From NCBI RefSeq assembly GCF_030151085.1, contig NZ_JASLER010000060.1, positions 1 to 64,000 of the forward strand: a stretch of DNA of 64,000 nucleotides, written 5' to 3'. The notes under the pieces were generated by a model. It ran no database searches and was not told the DNA's origin. It saw only the letters and a list, made by a program, of their open reading frames with translations. Position numbers and translations under genes: made by a program. Shown here piece after piece: positions 55,284 to 64,000 of this stretch. Origin of the DNA: Bacteroides sp. Its GTDB lineage: Bacteria; Bacteroidota; Bacteroidia; Bacteroidales; Bacteroidaceae. Position 1 is the first letter of the stretch. Each line of letters begins with the position of its first letter.

Positions 55284-56753
55284 ATGAAACGAATAATCTT
55301 TATCTTATTATATATTGCATTCATCCTACCTCTTGCCGCACAACCTCCCAAATATGAGGTACGCGCAGCATGGATCACCGCCGTTTATGGACTGGATTGG
55401 CCCCGCACTCGTGCCACTTCTCCCGAAGGCATACGCAAGCAACAGGACGAGCTTATCGAGATACTGGACAAGCTTAAAGCTGCCAATTTCAATACGATAC
55501 TATTTCAGACCCGGACTCGTGGAGACGTGCTCTACAAGTCTTCCATCGAACCTTATAACTCCATATTGACGGGCAAAACCGGAGGTAATCCCGGTTATGA
55601 TCCACTTGAATTTGCCGTTCAAGAATGCCATAAACGGGGAATGGAATGCCATGCTTGGATGGTGACTATCCCTTTAGGAAACCGCAAGCATGTCGCCGCT
55701 TTAGGCAATGAATCGGTAACCAAAAGGAAATCGGATATTTGCGTACCCTATAAACGTGAATATTTCCTCAATCCCGGTCATCCGCAAACCAAAGAATACT
55801 TGATGAGCCTGGTACGTGAGGTAGTAGAGCGTTACGATGTAGACGGAGTACACTTCGATTACCTGCGTTATCCGGAGAATGCACCCCGCTTTCCTGATAG
55901 TTACGATTATAAGAAGTACAGCAACGGACGCAGCCTCGCCCAATGGAGACGGGATAATATCACAGAAATTGTACGCTATATATATAAAGGTGTAAAAGCC
56001 CTGAAACCGTGGGTAAAAGTAAGTACTTGCCCTGTAGGAAAATATCGTGATACTTCCCGATACTCTTCACGCGGATGGAATGCTTTCCATACGGTTAACC
56101 AAGATGTAGAAGGATGGTTGGGAGAAGGCATTCAAGACCAGGTTTATCCTATGATGTATTTCCGTGGCAACGGTTTTTATCCTTTCGCTCTCGACTGGAA
56201 AGAGCAAAGTAACGGACGACAGATTATCCCCGGACTCGGCATTTATTTCCTCCATCCTGATGAAGGAAACTGGACCATAGATGAAATAGAGCGCCAGATT
56301 AATTTTATCCGTGCGCAAAAGCTGGATGGCGAAGCGCATTATCGCGTCAAGTATTTGATGGATAATACCCAGAATCTTTATGATATTTTGGAAGAAAATT
56401 ATTATACCGCTCAAGCCTTGCAACCCGCTATGCCGTGGATTGATAATGTCCCTCCCACTGCTCCTACCAATCTTAGTATTGAGCATCAAGGAGATGGCTA
56501 CACTTTACTGCGCTGGCAACCTGCTACCGATAATGATAAGCGAAACGCACCGACTTATGTCATCTACGGTTCGGATACTTTTCCGGTAGATACCTCCAAC
56601 CCTGAAAACATTCTGGCACAACGTGTACAGGGTACAGAGTTCCTATATGCTCCGATACGCCCGTGGACAACTAAGAAATATTTTGCCGTTACGGCTATAG
56701 ATCGCTGCGGAAACGAAAGTAAAAGTAGCCAAATACTTCACGCAAAAAATTGA
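55284..56753 (+). CDS. GHL10 (DUF187) family glycosidase-like protein
   Basis: A 489-aa secreted protein (signal peptide ending PLAAQ) with a GHL10 barrel: VRAAWITAVYGLDWPRTRA, ILFQTRTRGDVLYKSSIEP, HAWMVTIPLGN, DVDGVHFDYLRYPEN, WVKVSTCPVGKYRD. A C-terminal fibronectin III-like domain follows (PTNLSIEHQGDGYTLLRWQPA). It is a paralogue of the protein at 46372. Probable role in processing cell-wall or envelope glycan, by family inference. Confidence 0.92.
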   Translation: MKRIIFILLYIAFILPLAAQPPKYEVRAAWITAVYGLDWPRTRATSPEGIRKQQDELIEILDKLKAANFNTILFQTRTRGDVLYKSSIEPYNSILTGKTGGNPGYDPLEFAVQECHKRGMECHAWMVTIPLGNRKHVAALGNESVTKRKSDICVPYKREYFLNPGHPQTKEYLMSLVREVVERYDVDGVHFDYLRYPENAPRFPDSYDYKKYSNGRSLAQWRRDNITEIVRYIYKGVKALKPWVKVSTCPVGKYRDTSRYSSRGWNAFHTVNQDVEGWLGEGIQDQVYPMMYFRGNGFYPFALDWKEQSNGRQIIPGLGIYFLHPDEGNWTIDEIERQINFIRAQKLDGEAHYRVKYLMDNTQNLYDILEENYYTAQALQPAMPWIDNVPPTAPTNLSIEHQGDGYTLLRWQPATDNDKRNAPTYVIYGSDTFPVDTSNPENILAQRVQGTEFLYAPIRPWTTKKYFAVTAIDRCGNESKSSQILHAKN

Positions 56754-56846
56754 TTTATAGTCTTATTCATTTCTTGAATACCTTTGCAGTCTCTGACATG
56801 CATGGACGTAGTATATCTCTCATTAGTACTTAACGCCTCAGAGTCG

Positions 56847-56961
56847 TATATCGAGAGATGAAAAGATCCGGGTCTATTTATAAAAAAGTTCCGGGTCTTT
56901 TAGGGTAAAAGATGGGGATCTTTTTGTGTAATACATCCGGATCTTTTCATCTCTCGGTATA
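56847..56961. repeat. Long inverted repeat enclosing four 23-nt tandem units
   Basis: CGAGAGATGAAAAGATCCGG (56852-56871) is the exact reverse complement of 56937-56956, and pairing extends to 56847-56961 with one wobble. Between them run four imperfect 23-nt units starting at 56864, 56887, 56910 and 56933, each built as (A/C)xxCCGG(A/G)TCTTTT or a close variant. The gap lies between convergent genes. No other feature is visible in 56754-57041 apart from small AT-rich stretches. Confidence 0.88.
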
Positions 56962-57041
56962 AGACTTTAATACCTTAGGTATAGATGTGTTTTCCACACG
57001 GTATAGATACCTTAAAGGATAGAACAAGTAAATCAGAAAAC

Positions 57042-58238
57042 TCATTTTACATTTCCCGTCGTACTTACATAACATAATACATAAGCACAATACCGGCTTT
57101 TCGGCGTAACCGGTACTAACGGAAGATAACCGGAAACCAGACGTCCGTTCTCAATCACAATAGGATACCTTGCCATCGCTTTTTTATGTACGTCCTGCAA
57201 AGCTTCGTTCGTAGGATAATAATCAATTTTAAAGTTACCGGTTGTGCCCGGCGCTACATAATTTTCACGAAACAGATGTGCCACTACCCCCATATTCATA
57301 CGCAGATTGATCTCTACACAAGGATGAATGAGATAGCTTCCTTCTTCATCACGACAAACCATCATATCTACACCCAGATATCCTGTATAAGCTTCTCCAA
57401 ACACCGTGGATAACAACTTCTGTACCCTTTCACGTACCCGCACCAAAGTATCCAATGGAAAATAAGCAGTTATCCAGCTCTCCACCTGTTCTGGAGATAC
57501 CAACAGATTGCCAAGGTAGGCTCCTGTTCCATTAGTCGAGAAGAGAGAATAACCGGTAAAAAGTATCTTACCATGCCCGTCGGAATAAAATTCAAGAGCA
57601 AAATCTTCGACCTTATTACATACAGGTTGCCCGATAATACCTTGCTGTTCATTCAAGACATGACGACACCAACCTGTAATGGAATCAGTAAATTTCCCGT
57701 TGCACCAATTCAGTCCTTTACCGCTACCTGACCAAGGCGCTTTCAGTACTGTACGTTCATATTTCTCTACGAATTCCTTACAATCGGAAATATCATTCAG
57801 ATAGTAAGAAGTACCGCAACAATTCTCAATGCCATTGAATCCTTCAAGCACCACCATCGCTAACTCACGGGAAGACAAGTTACGGAGTTTTTTCAATTCT
57901 TCAGGTGTAGGAAGTTTATGCTCCGCAATGCCACCTTTCAACATACATTTGCGAAAAGCCGGATTCCATCCCCAAGGCATTATTTGTGCTTCGGCATATT
58001 CCGGTAATTCAGGTTTTGTAATTAGTTGTACCGGCAAAGAGAAAAGTTGCTGCATCGTTTTCAAATAAGCTGCATTATAGGCTGAGGGTGCCAAGACTGC
58101 ACTTCCGGGCTGTGCATACCACATTGGCAATAAAGCCAAATCTTGCTCCATTTGCCGGATAGAAGCAGGAGCCATATAATTTTCGTCATTATGGGCAAGT
58201 GCCATATCCGAGTCCGGATTGAAAACGTAAAGGTTCAT
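57042..58238 (-). CDS. ATP-grasp-like protein of unknown function
   Basis: Start taken at 58238 (MNLYVFNPDSDMALAHND; an ATG at 58253 is also in frame). The 398-aa soluble protein has an ATP-grasp look: a glycine-rich loop TVLKAPWSGSGKGLNW (about residue 170-185), SLFSTNGTGAYLGNLL, and a metal-binding-like HPCVEINLRMNMGVVA near residue 320. The opening FNPDSDMALAHNDENYMAP is characteristic of a Bacteroidetes-wide family. Ligase substrate unknown. It stands alone between convergent and divergent neighbours. Confidence 0.75.
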   Translation of the reverse strand: MNLYVFNPDSDMALAHNDENYMAPASIRQMEQDLALLPMWYAQPGSAVLAPSAYNAAYLKTMQQLFSLPVQLITKPELPEYAEAQIMPWGWNPAFRKCMLKGGIAEHKLPTPEELKKLRNLSSRELAMVVLEGFNGIENCCGTSYYLNDISDCKEFVEKYERTVLKAPWSGSGKGLNWCNGKFTDSITGWCRHVLNEQQGIIGQPVCNKVEDFALEFYSDGHGKILFTGYSLFSTNGTGAYLGNLLVSPEQVESWITAYFPLDTLVRVRERVQKLLSTVFGEAYTGYLGVDMMVCRDEEGSYLIHPCVEINLRMNMGVVAHLFRENYVAPGTTGNFKIDYYPTNEALQDVHKKAMARYPIVIENGRLVSGYLPLVPVTPKSRYCAYVLCYVSTTGNVK

Positions 58239-58343
58239 TATATTATAGTTCATTATTTTTTCGTACTACAAAATTACAGAGAAAAAGCATAGCAGCCAAA
58301 TATATAAAACTTCACTAAGAAAAAGATAATTTGCCATCTCTAC

Positions 58344-58374
58344 TTTGCAAATACATAATAAAGTTGTATATTTG
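58344..58374 (+). promoter_or_regulatory. Promoter of the DUF4143 ATPase gene
   Basis: TTTG (58344-58347), 19-nt spacer, TATATTTG (58367-58374), 25 nt before the start codon: a textbook Bacteroides promoter. Confidence 0.8.
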
Positions 58375-58399
58375 TCGCCCGATAAACCGAATATAAAGC

Positions 58400-59578
58400 A
58401 TGGAGTCATTCTACCGTACACACGCCTTTCTCGTAGAGCATACTAACGCCCCTGTCCGCCGCGATCTCATGGATGAGATAAACTGGAACGACCGCCTTAT
58501 CGGTATCAAAGGTACCCGTGGCGTAGGTAAAACTACATTTCTCTTGCAATATGCCAAAGAAAAATTTGGTACAGACCGTTCCTGTCTTTTTATCAATATG
58601 AATAACTTCTACTTCTCCGGACATAGCATTATAGAGTTTGCTACTGAATTTCAGCGTCGGGGTGGAAAAGTATTATTGATAGACCAAGTTTTTAAATATC
58701 CCGACTGGAGCAAAGAATTGCGCATGTGTTACGATCGCTTTCCAAACTTGAAAATCGTATTCACCGGTTCATCCGTGATGCGTTTGAAAGAAGAAAACCT
58801 GGAATTGCGTGACATCGTCAAGAGCTATAATCTACGTGGTTTCTCATTCCGTGAATATCTGAACTTACAAACAGGCATGAAGTTTCGTGCTTATACGCTC
58901 GAAGAGATATTGAGCAATCACGAACTCATTGCCAAAGGCATACTTTCCAAAGTGCGTCCGCTGGATTTCTTTCAAGATTATATGCACCACGGATTCTATC
59001 CTTTCTTCCTTGAAAAGCGTAACTTTTCAGAGAATCTGCTTAAAACCATGAATATGATGGTAGAAGTAGATATCCTGCTCATTAAACAAATTGAGCTGAA
59101 ATACCTTTCGAAAATTAAGAAATTACTATATTTGCTGGCCGTAGACGGGCCGAAAGCTCCAAACGTAAGCCAACTGGCAAATGACATACAGACCTCACGT
59201 GCTACCGTGATGAACTACATCAAATATCTGGCAGACGCACGCCTCATCAACATGGTATATCCCAAGGGAGAAGAGTTCCCCAAGAAACCATCGAAGATTA
59301 TGATGCATAACTCTAACCTGATGTTTTCTATCTATCCCGTAAAGGTGGAAGAACAAGATGTACTCGAAACATTCTTTGCAAACACCTTATGGAAAGACCA
59401 TAAAGTGACCAAAGGCGATAAGAACATCTCGTTCATGGTAGACGAAATAATGCCGTTCCGGATTTGTATGGAAGGAACAAAAATAAAAAACAACCCGGGA
59501 GTAACCTATGCAATGCATAAGGCCGAAATCGGACGAGGTAATCAGATTCCTTTGTGGATGTTTGGTTTCCTATATTAA
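58400..59578 (+). CDS. AAA ATPase with DUF4143 domain
   Basis: A 392-aa protein with AAA_14 P-loop GIKGTRGVGKTTFLLQYAKE (about 34-53), Walker B VLLIDQVFKYPDWS, sensor IVFTGSSVMRLKE, FREYLNLQTG, then a winged-helix/DUF4143 C-terminal part (VSQLANDIQTSRATVMNYIKYLADARLI, MHNSNLMFSIYP). Common in Bacteroides, often in many copies, function unresolved. It ends 38 nt before nifJ and shares its strand, so some nifJ transcription may come from this promoter. Confidence 0.92.
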   Translation: MESFYRTHAFLVEHTNAPVRRDLMDEINWNDRLIGIKGTRGVGKTTFLLQYAKEKFGTDRSCLFINMNNFYFSGHSIIEFATEFQRRGGKVLLIDQVFKYPDWSKELRMCYDRFPNLKIVFTGSSVMRLKEENLELRDIVKSYNLRGFSFREYLNLQTGMKFRAYTLEEILSNHELIAKGILSKVRPLDFFQDYMHHGFYPFFLEKRNFSENLLKTMNMMVEVDILLIKQIELKYLSKIKKLLYLLAVDGPKAPNVSQLANDIQTSRATVMNYIKYLADARLINMVYPKGEEFPKKPSKIMMHNSNLMFSIYPVKVEEQDVLETFFANTLWKDHKVTKGDKNISFMVDEIMPFRICMEGTKIKNNPGVTYAMHKAEIGRGNQIPLWMFGFLY

Positions 59579-59616
59579 TTGAGAGATATTTTTTACTTAA
59601 TAAATTCAATTTAGTT

Positions 59617-62600
59617 ATGACTAAACAGAAGAAATTCATTACTTGTGATGGTAACCAAGCTGCTGCGCATATCTCGTATATGTTCTCTGAAGTAGCTGCT
59701 ATCTACCCCATCACTCCCTCTTCTACGATGGCTGAATACGTAGACGAATGGGCTGCCGCAGGCCGCAAGAACATCTTCGGCGAAACAGTATTGGTACAGG
59801 AAATGCAATCGGAAGCTGGAGCTGCCGGTGCTGTACACGGATCTTTGCAAGCAGGTGCGCTGACTTCAACGTACACAGCTTCTCAGGGTCTGTTGCTGAT
59901 GATCCCGAATATGTACAAGATAGCCGGTGAATTCCTGCCTTGTGTGTTCCACGTATCAGCACGTACATTGGCTAGCCACGCTCTGTGTATCTTCGGTGAC
60001 CACCAGGATGTTATGTCAACTCGTATGACTGGTTTCGCTATGTTGGCCGAAGGTTCTGTACAGGAAGTGATGGACTTGTCTGGTGTTGCTCACTTGGCAA
60101 CTATCAAATCTCGTGTACCGTTCGTTAACTTCTTCGACGGTTTCCGTACTTCTCACGAAATTCAAAAGATCGAGATGTTGGAAAACGATGACCTTGCTCC
60201 GCTGCTTGACCAAGAAGCATTGGCCGAATTCCGTGCTCGTGCATTGAACCCAATGAATCCGGTTGCTCGTGGTATGGCTGAAAACCCTGATCACTTCTTC
60301 CAACACCGCGAATCATGCAATAGCTTCTACACTACAGTTCCTGAAATTGTAGAAGATTACATGAATGAAATTTCTAAGATCACCGGTCGTAAATATGGAC
60401 TGTTCGATTACTATGGTGCAGAAGATGCAGAACGCGTTATCATCGCTATGGGTTCTGTAACAGAAGCTGCCCGTGAAGCTATCGACCACCTCGTTGCCAA
60501 TGGCGAAAAGGTAGGTTTGGTTGCTGTTCACTTGTATCGTCCATTCTCTGCAAAACACTTCCTGGCTGCTGTGCCTAAGACTGCTAAGACTATTGCAGTA
60601 CTTGACCGTACCAAGGAACCGGGTGCTAACGGTGAGCCGTTGTATCTCGACGTAAAAGACTGCTATTATGGTGCAGAAAATGCTCCGGTTATCGTTGGCG
60701 GTCGTTATGGTTTGGGTTCTAAGGACACTACTCCTGCTCAGATCATCGCTGTATTCAAGAACTTGGCTTTACCGATGCCGAAGAACCACTTTACTGTAGG
60801 TATTGTAGACGACGTTACTTTCACCTCTCTTCCTCAAGAAGAAGAAATCGCATTGGGTGGTGCCAGCGTATTCGAAGCTAAATTCTACGGTTTGGGTGCT
60901 GACGGTACAGTAGGTGCTAACAAGAACTCTGTTAAGATTATCGGTGACAACACCAATAAACACTGTCAGGCTTACTTCTCATACGACTCTAAGAAGTCAG
61001 GTGGTTTCACATGTTCGCACTTGCGTTTCGGTGATACTCCTATCCGTTCTACTTACTTGGTAAATACTCCGAACTTCGTTGCTTGTCACGTTCAGGCTTA
61101 TCTGCACATGTACGATGTAACTCGTGGTTTGCGTAAGAACGGCTCTTTCTTGCTGAACACTATCTGGGAAGGTGAAGACTTGGCTAAGAACTTGCCTAAC
61201 AAAGTGAAGAAATACTTCGCTCAAAATAATATCTCTGTTTATTATATCAACGCAACTCAGATTGCACAGGAAATTGGTTTGGGTAACCGTACCAATACGA
61301 TCCTTCAGTCTGCATTCTTCCGTATCACAGGTGTAATTCCTGTAGAACAAGCTGTTGAGCAGATGAAGAAGTTCATCGTTAAGTCTTACGGTAAGAAGGG
61401 TGAAGATGTAGTTAACAAGAACTACGCTGCCGTTGACCGTGGTGGTGAATACAAACAACTGACTATCGATCCGGCTTGGGCTAACTTGGCAGATGATGCT
61501 AAGGCAACCAACAACGATCCTGCATTTATCAACGAAGTAGTTCGTCCTATCAATGCACAAGACGGTGACTTGTTGCCGGTATCTGCTTTCAAGGGTATCG
61601 AAGACGGTACTTGGATACAAGGTACTTCTCAATACGAGAAACGTGGTGTTGCTGCTTTCGTTCCTGAATGGGAACCTGAAAACTGTATTCAGTGTAACAA
61701 ATGTGCATACGTTTGTCCTCACGCTTCAATCCGTCCATTCGTTCTCGATGCAGAAGAACAGAAGGGTGCTAACTTCCCGATGTTGAAGGCTGTAGGTAAA
61801 GCATTTGATGGTATGACTTTCCGTATTCAGGTAGACGTACTCGACTGTCTGGGTTGCGGTAACTGTGCCGACATTTGTCCGGGTAACCCGAAGAAGGGTG
61901 GCAAAGCTCTGTCTATGAAGCATCTTGAAAGCCAATTGGCACAAGCTGAAAACTGGACTTACTGTGCTGAAAACGTGAAGAGCAAACAACACTTGGTTGA
62001 CATCAAGGCTAACGTGAAGAACTCACAGTTCGCTACTCCGTTGTTCGAATTCTCCGGCGCTTGTTCAGGTTGTGGTGAAACTCCGTATGTGAAGCTGATT
62101 ACTCAGTTGTTCGGTGACCGTGAAATGGTTGCTAACGCTACCGGATGTTCTTCTATCTACTCCGGTTCAGTTCCTTCTACTCCTTATACTAAGAATGAAA
62201 AGGGTCACGGTCCTGCTTGGGCTAACTCTTTGTTCGAAGACTTCTGCGAATTCGGTTTGGGTATGGAGCTTGCAAACGAAAAGATGCGTGCCCGTATCGT
62301 GAAACTGTTCAACGAAATCCTGTCTAAGGACAACGCTCCTGCTGAAGCTAAAGAAGTGCTGAAAGCATGGATTGAAAACATGTACGATGCAGACAAGACT
62401 AAAGAACTTGCTCCTCAAATCGAGGCTATCATCGAACAAGGCGTTGCTGCCGGTTGTCCGATCAGCAAGGAACTGAAGGGATTGACTCAATACTTGGTAA
62501 AACGCAGCCAGTGGATCATTGGTGGTGACGGTGCTTCTTACGACATCGGTTACGGCGGTCTCGACCATGTAATCGCTTCCGGCAAAGACGTTAACATCAT

Positions 62601-63171
62601 GGTACTTGATACAGAGGTTTACTCTAACACAGGTGGTCAGTCTTCTAAGGCTACTCCGGTAGGTGCAATCGCTAAATTTGCTGCATCAGGTAAACGTGTA
62701 CGTAAGAAAGACCTCGGTCTGATGGCTACTACTTACGGTTATGTATATGTTGCTCAAATCGCTATGGGTGCTGACCAAGCTCAGACTTTGAAGGCTATCC
62801 GCGAAGCAGAAGCATATCCCGGACCATCACTCATTATCGCTTACGCTCCGTGTATCAACCACGGTTTGAAGGCTGGTATGGGTAAGAGCCAGGAAGAAGA
62901 AGAAAAGGCTGTTGCATGTGGCTACTGGCACTTGTGGCGCTACAACCCGGCTTTGGAAGCTGAAGGCAAGAATCCGTTCACGCTGGATAGCAAAGAGCCG
63001 AACTGGGCCGACTTCCAACCATTCTTGAAGAATGAGGTTCGTTATTCTTCATTGATGAAGCAATATCCTGCTGAAGCCGGTGAACTGTTCCAAGCAGCTG
63101 AAGACAATGCTAAATGGCGTTTCAACAACTACAAGCGTCTGGCTAACCAAGCTTGGGGTGTTGCTGAATAA
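59617..63171 (+). CDS. nifJ: Pyruvate:ferredoxin (flavodoxin) oxidoreductase
   Basis: Start at 59617 (MTKQKKFITCDGNQAAAHIS); the upstream in-frame part overlaps the previous gene. A 1184-aa single-chain PFOR: domain I/II (YPITPSSTMAEYVDEWAA, about 30-420), gamma domain, two [4Fe-4S] ferredoxin motifs (CIQCNKCAYVCPHA from C690 and CLGCGNCADICPG from C744) and the TPP-binding region (GDGASYDIGYGGLDHV, LDTEVYSNTGGQSSKATP). It converts pyruvate to acetyl-CoA and reduced ferredoxin, central to Bacteroides fermentation. Codon use is strongly biased (GGT, CGT, AAC), as in highly expressed genes. Confidence 0.98.
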   Translation: MTKQKKFITCDGNQAAAHISYMFSEVAAIYPITPSSTMAEYVDEWAAAGRKNIFGETVLVQEMQSEAGAAGAVHGSLQAGALTSTYTASQGLLLMIPNMYKIAGEFLPCVFHVSARTLASHALCIFGDHQDVMSTRMTGFAMLAEGSVQEVMDLSGVAHLATIKSRVPFVNFFDGFRTSHEIQKIEMLENDDLAPLLDQEALAEFRARALNPMNPVARGMAENPDHFFQHRESCNSFYTTVPEIVEDYMNEISKITGRKYGLFDYYGAEDAERVIIAMGSVTEAAREAIDHLVANGEKVGLVAVHLYRPFSAKHFLAAVPKTAKTIAVLDRTKEPGANGEPLYLDVKDCYYGAENAPVIVGGRYGLGSKDTTPAQIIAVFKNLALPMPKNHFTVGIVDDVTFTSLPQEEEIALGGASVFEAKFYGLGADGTVGANKNSVKIIGDNTNKHCQAYFSYDSKKSGGFTCSHLRFGDTPIRSTYLVNTPNFVACHVQAYLHMYDVTRGLRKNGSFLLNTIWEGEDLAKNLPNKVKKYFAQNNISVYYINATQIAQEIGLGNRTNTILQSAFFRITGVIPVEQAVEQMKKFIVKSYGKKGEDVVNKNYAAVDRGGEYKQLTIDPAWANLADDAKATNNDPAFINEVVRPINAQDGDLLPVSAFKGIEDGTWIQGTSQYEKRGVAAFVPEWEPENCIQCNKCAYVCPHASIRPFVLDAEEQKGANFPMLKAVGKAFDGMTFRIQVDVLDCLGCGNCADICPGNPKKGGKALSMKHLESQLAQAENWTYCAENVKSKQHLVDIKANVKNSQFATPLFEFSGACSGCGETPYVKLITQLFGDREMVANATGCSSIYSGSVPSTPYTKNEKGHGPAWANSLFEDFCEFGLGMELANEKMRARIVKLFNEILSKDNAPAEAKEVLKAWIENMYDADKTKELAPQIEAIIEQGVAAGCPISKELKGLTQYLVKRSQWIIGGDGASYDIGYGGLDHVIASGKDVNIMVLDTEVYSNTGGQSSKATPVGAIAKFAASGKRVRKKDLGLMATTYGYVYVAQIAMGADQAQTLKAIREAEAYPGPSLIIAYAPCINHGLKAGMGKSQEEEEKAVACGYWHLWRYNPALEAEGKNPFTLDSKEPNWADFQPFLKNEVRYSSLMKQYPAEAGELFQAAEDNAKWRFNNYKRLANQAWGVAE

Positions 63172-63203
63172 TTGATATCTGATTAAGATTTCGATAAATC
63201 TCC

Positions 63204-63240
63204 AAAAGGGGAAAGGATTGATAAGGTTCTTTCCCCTTTT
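63204..63240 (+). terminator. Terminator of nifJ
   Basis: AAAAGGGGAAAG (63204-63215) pairs perfectly with CTTTCCCCTTTT (63229-63240), loop 13 nt, followed by TTCTTTTTATC. Confidence 0.9.
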
Positions 63241-63271
63241 TCTTTTTATCTTTACGAAAAAAATAAATACT

Positions 63272-63601
63272 ATGTACGAATGGGCTAAAGAAATGAATTG
63301 TGCCGTAACCGTATGCGACACAGAAGGGAACATACTTTATATGAATAATAAAGCATGCAATACGTTTGCGAAGTATGGTGACTTAATTGGAAAGAATCTC
63401 TTTGATTGTCACAGTCCGAAATCTATTGAAAAGATAAAGGATATGCTGGCTAATGGAGGAAGTAACTGCTACACCATTGAAAAAAATGGAATAAAGAAAA
63501 TGATTTATCAGACGGCATGGAAAGAAGACGATATAGTCAAAGGACTTGTTGAGATCTCAATGGAATTGCCGGGCGAGATGCCACACTACATACGCCAATA
63601 A
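63272..63601 (+). CDS. PAS-domain-only small protein
   Basis: A 109-aa protein, start ATG at 63272 (MYEWAKEMNCAVTVCDTEGN). It consists of a single PAS fold: AVTVCDTEGNILYMNNKACNTF, LIGKNLFDCHSP, KMIYQTAWKEDDIVKGLVEI. No kinase, cyclase or DNA-binding part is attached. PAS domains sense redox, small ligands or cofactors. Its position just after the nifJ terminator, with a possible -7 TATCTTTA at 63247, gives it its own transcript. Partner unknown. Confidence 0.82.
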   Translation: MYEWAKEMNCAVTVCDTEGNILYMNNKACNTFAKYGDLIGKNLFDCHSPKSIEKIKDMLANGGSNCYTIEKNGIKKMIYQTAWKEDDIVKGLVEISMELPGEMPHYIRQ

Positions 63602-63639
63602 AACTGGTCTTGCATATCTGCATTCACAAATAAAAGATA

Positions 63640-63647
63640 TATCTTTG
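63640..63647 (+). promoter_or_regulatory. Promoter (-7) of the Tricorn-like protease gene
   Basis: TATCTTTG matches TAnnTTTG, with TCTG at the -33 position (63617-63620), 59 nt before the start codon. Confidence 0.6.
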
Positions 63648-63705
63648 CTTGTTATCCGAAAATAAAATAATCGGAAACCAATTTCTTAACACTAAATACA
63701 TCTTC

Positions 63706-64000
63706 ATGAAAAAGAAGCTCCTACTCGCCCTGCTGCTTGCCGGGACAGCTTTCACCGGATATGCCGATGAAGCTAGATTGTTGCGCTTCCCCACTACCAA
63801 CGGTTCGGAAGTAGTTTTCTCCTATGCAGGAGATTTATACAAAGCCCCTCTAACCGGTGGTGAAGCTCAAAGACTCACTTCGTACATCGGATATGAAATG
63901 TTTGCCCGTTTCTCACCCGACGGAAAATCTATTGCTTTTACAGGTGAATATGACGGAAATCGAGAAGTATACCTTCTTTCTGCTAACGGTGGAGAACCTC
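63706..64000 (+). CDS. Tricorn-like protease / beta-propeller S41 peptidase, N-terminal part (cut by window edge)
   Basis: The first 98 codons of a gene continuing past 64000. A signal peptide (MKKKLLLALLLAGTAFTGYA) is followed by the opening blades of a Tricorn-type WD40-like propeller: LLRFPTTNGSEVVFSYAGDLY, GGEAQRLTSYIGYEMFARFSPDGKSIAFTGEYDGNREVYLLSANGGEP. Full-length members add a PDZ domain and an S41 serine protease domain near 1070-1100 aa. The catalytic part is outside the window. Confidence 0.88.
   Translation, partial: MKKKLLLALLLAGTAFTGYADEARLLRFPTTNGSEVVFSYAGDLYKAPLTGGEAQRLTSYIGYEMFARFSPDGKSIAFTGEYDGNREVYLLSANGGEP

Noticed and set aside
60997..61722. 241-residue open frame antisense to nifJ
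   Set aside because: It is a mirror of the strong codon bias of nifJ. It has no recognisable domain and no promoter. The antisense frames at 62167-62568 and 60016-60306 are rejected for the same reason.

Overview
The window comes from a gut Bacteroides or a close relative. It carries a SusC/SusD polysaccharide utilization locus (PUL) under an ECF sigma/FecR pair, a hybrid two-component sensor, TPR-type histidine kinases, and core genes typical of the group (prfC, purL, a large PFOR, oadA/B/G, cstA). Many intergenic regions contain the Bacteroides -7 element TAnnTTTG. I found no tRNA or rRNA gene.

1-15209 (all minus strand) is one PUL: ECF sigma factor, FecR anti-sigma, SusC (with STN domain), SusD, a DUF3823 lipoprotein, then GH97, GH125, GH172 (DUF2961), DUF4185 (the domain that defines GH183) and the start of a GH92 gene that runs off the window. 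GH92 and GH125 attack alpha-1,2 and alpha-1,6 mannose. GH172 and GH183 are the families linked to D-arabinofuranan breakdown. Together they suggest a mannan plus D-arabinan target such as actinobacterial lipoarabinomannan. That is my main metabolic hypothesis.

15445-18811 is a sodium-pumping oxaloacetate decarboxylase operon (oadG-oadA-oadB). 18972-27723 is accessory DNA. It holds a two-gene restriction-type system (a 1309-aa GIY-YIG/SF2 helicase/N6-adenine methylase protein and a 326-aa partner), an HU-like gene preceded by regularly spaced 10-nt motifs, a promoter followed by a structured leader with a possible pseudoknot in front of an unknown gene, a decayed AAA ATPase and a YdeI-like protein.

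27735-34667 holds a membrane-anchored HTH lipoprotein divergent from a TPR histidine kinase, then the minus-strand group lysE-type transporter, DUF4924, rfbD and prfC. 34807-46292 holds a GH20 hexosaminidase, purL, an orphan hybrid two-component system and a split chromate transporter pair. 46372-64000 holds two GHL10 proteins, a second TPR kinase, uvrA, a cstA operon, an ATP-grasp protein, a DUF4143 ATPase, nifJ, a PAS-only protein and the start of a Tricorn-like protease.

Three convergent gene junctions (about 25.9, 46.3 and 56.9 kb) hold unrelated short tandem repeats of 22-23 nt period beside an inverted repeat. This shared layout is not explained by any gene.
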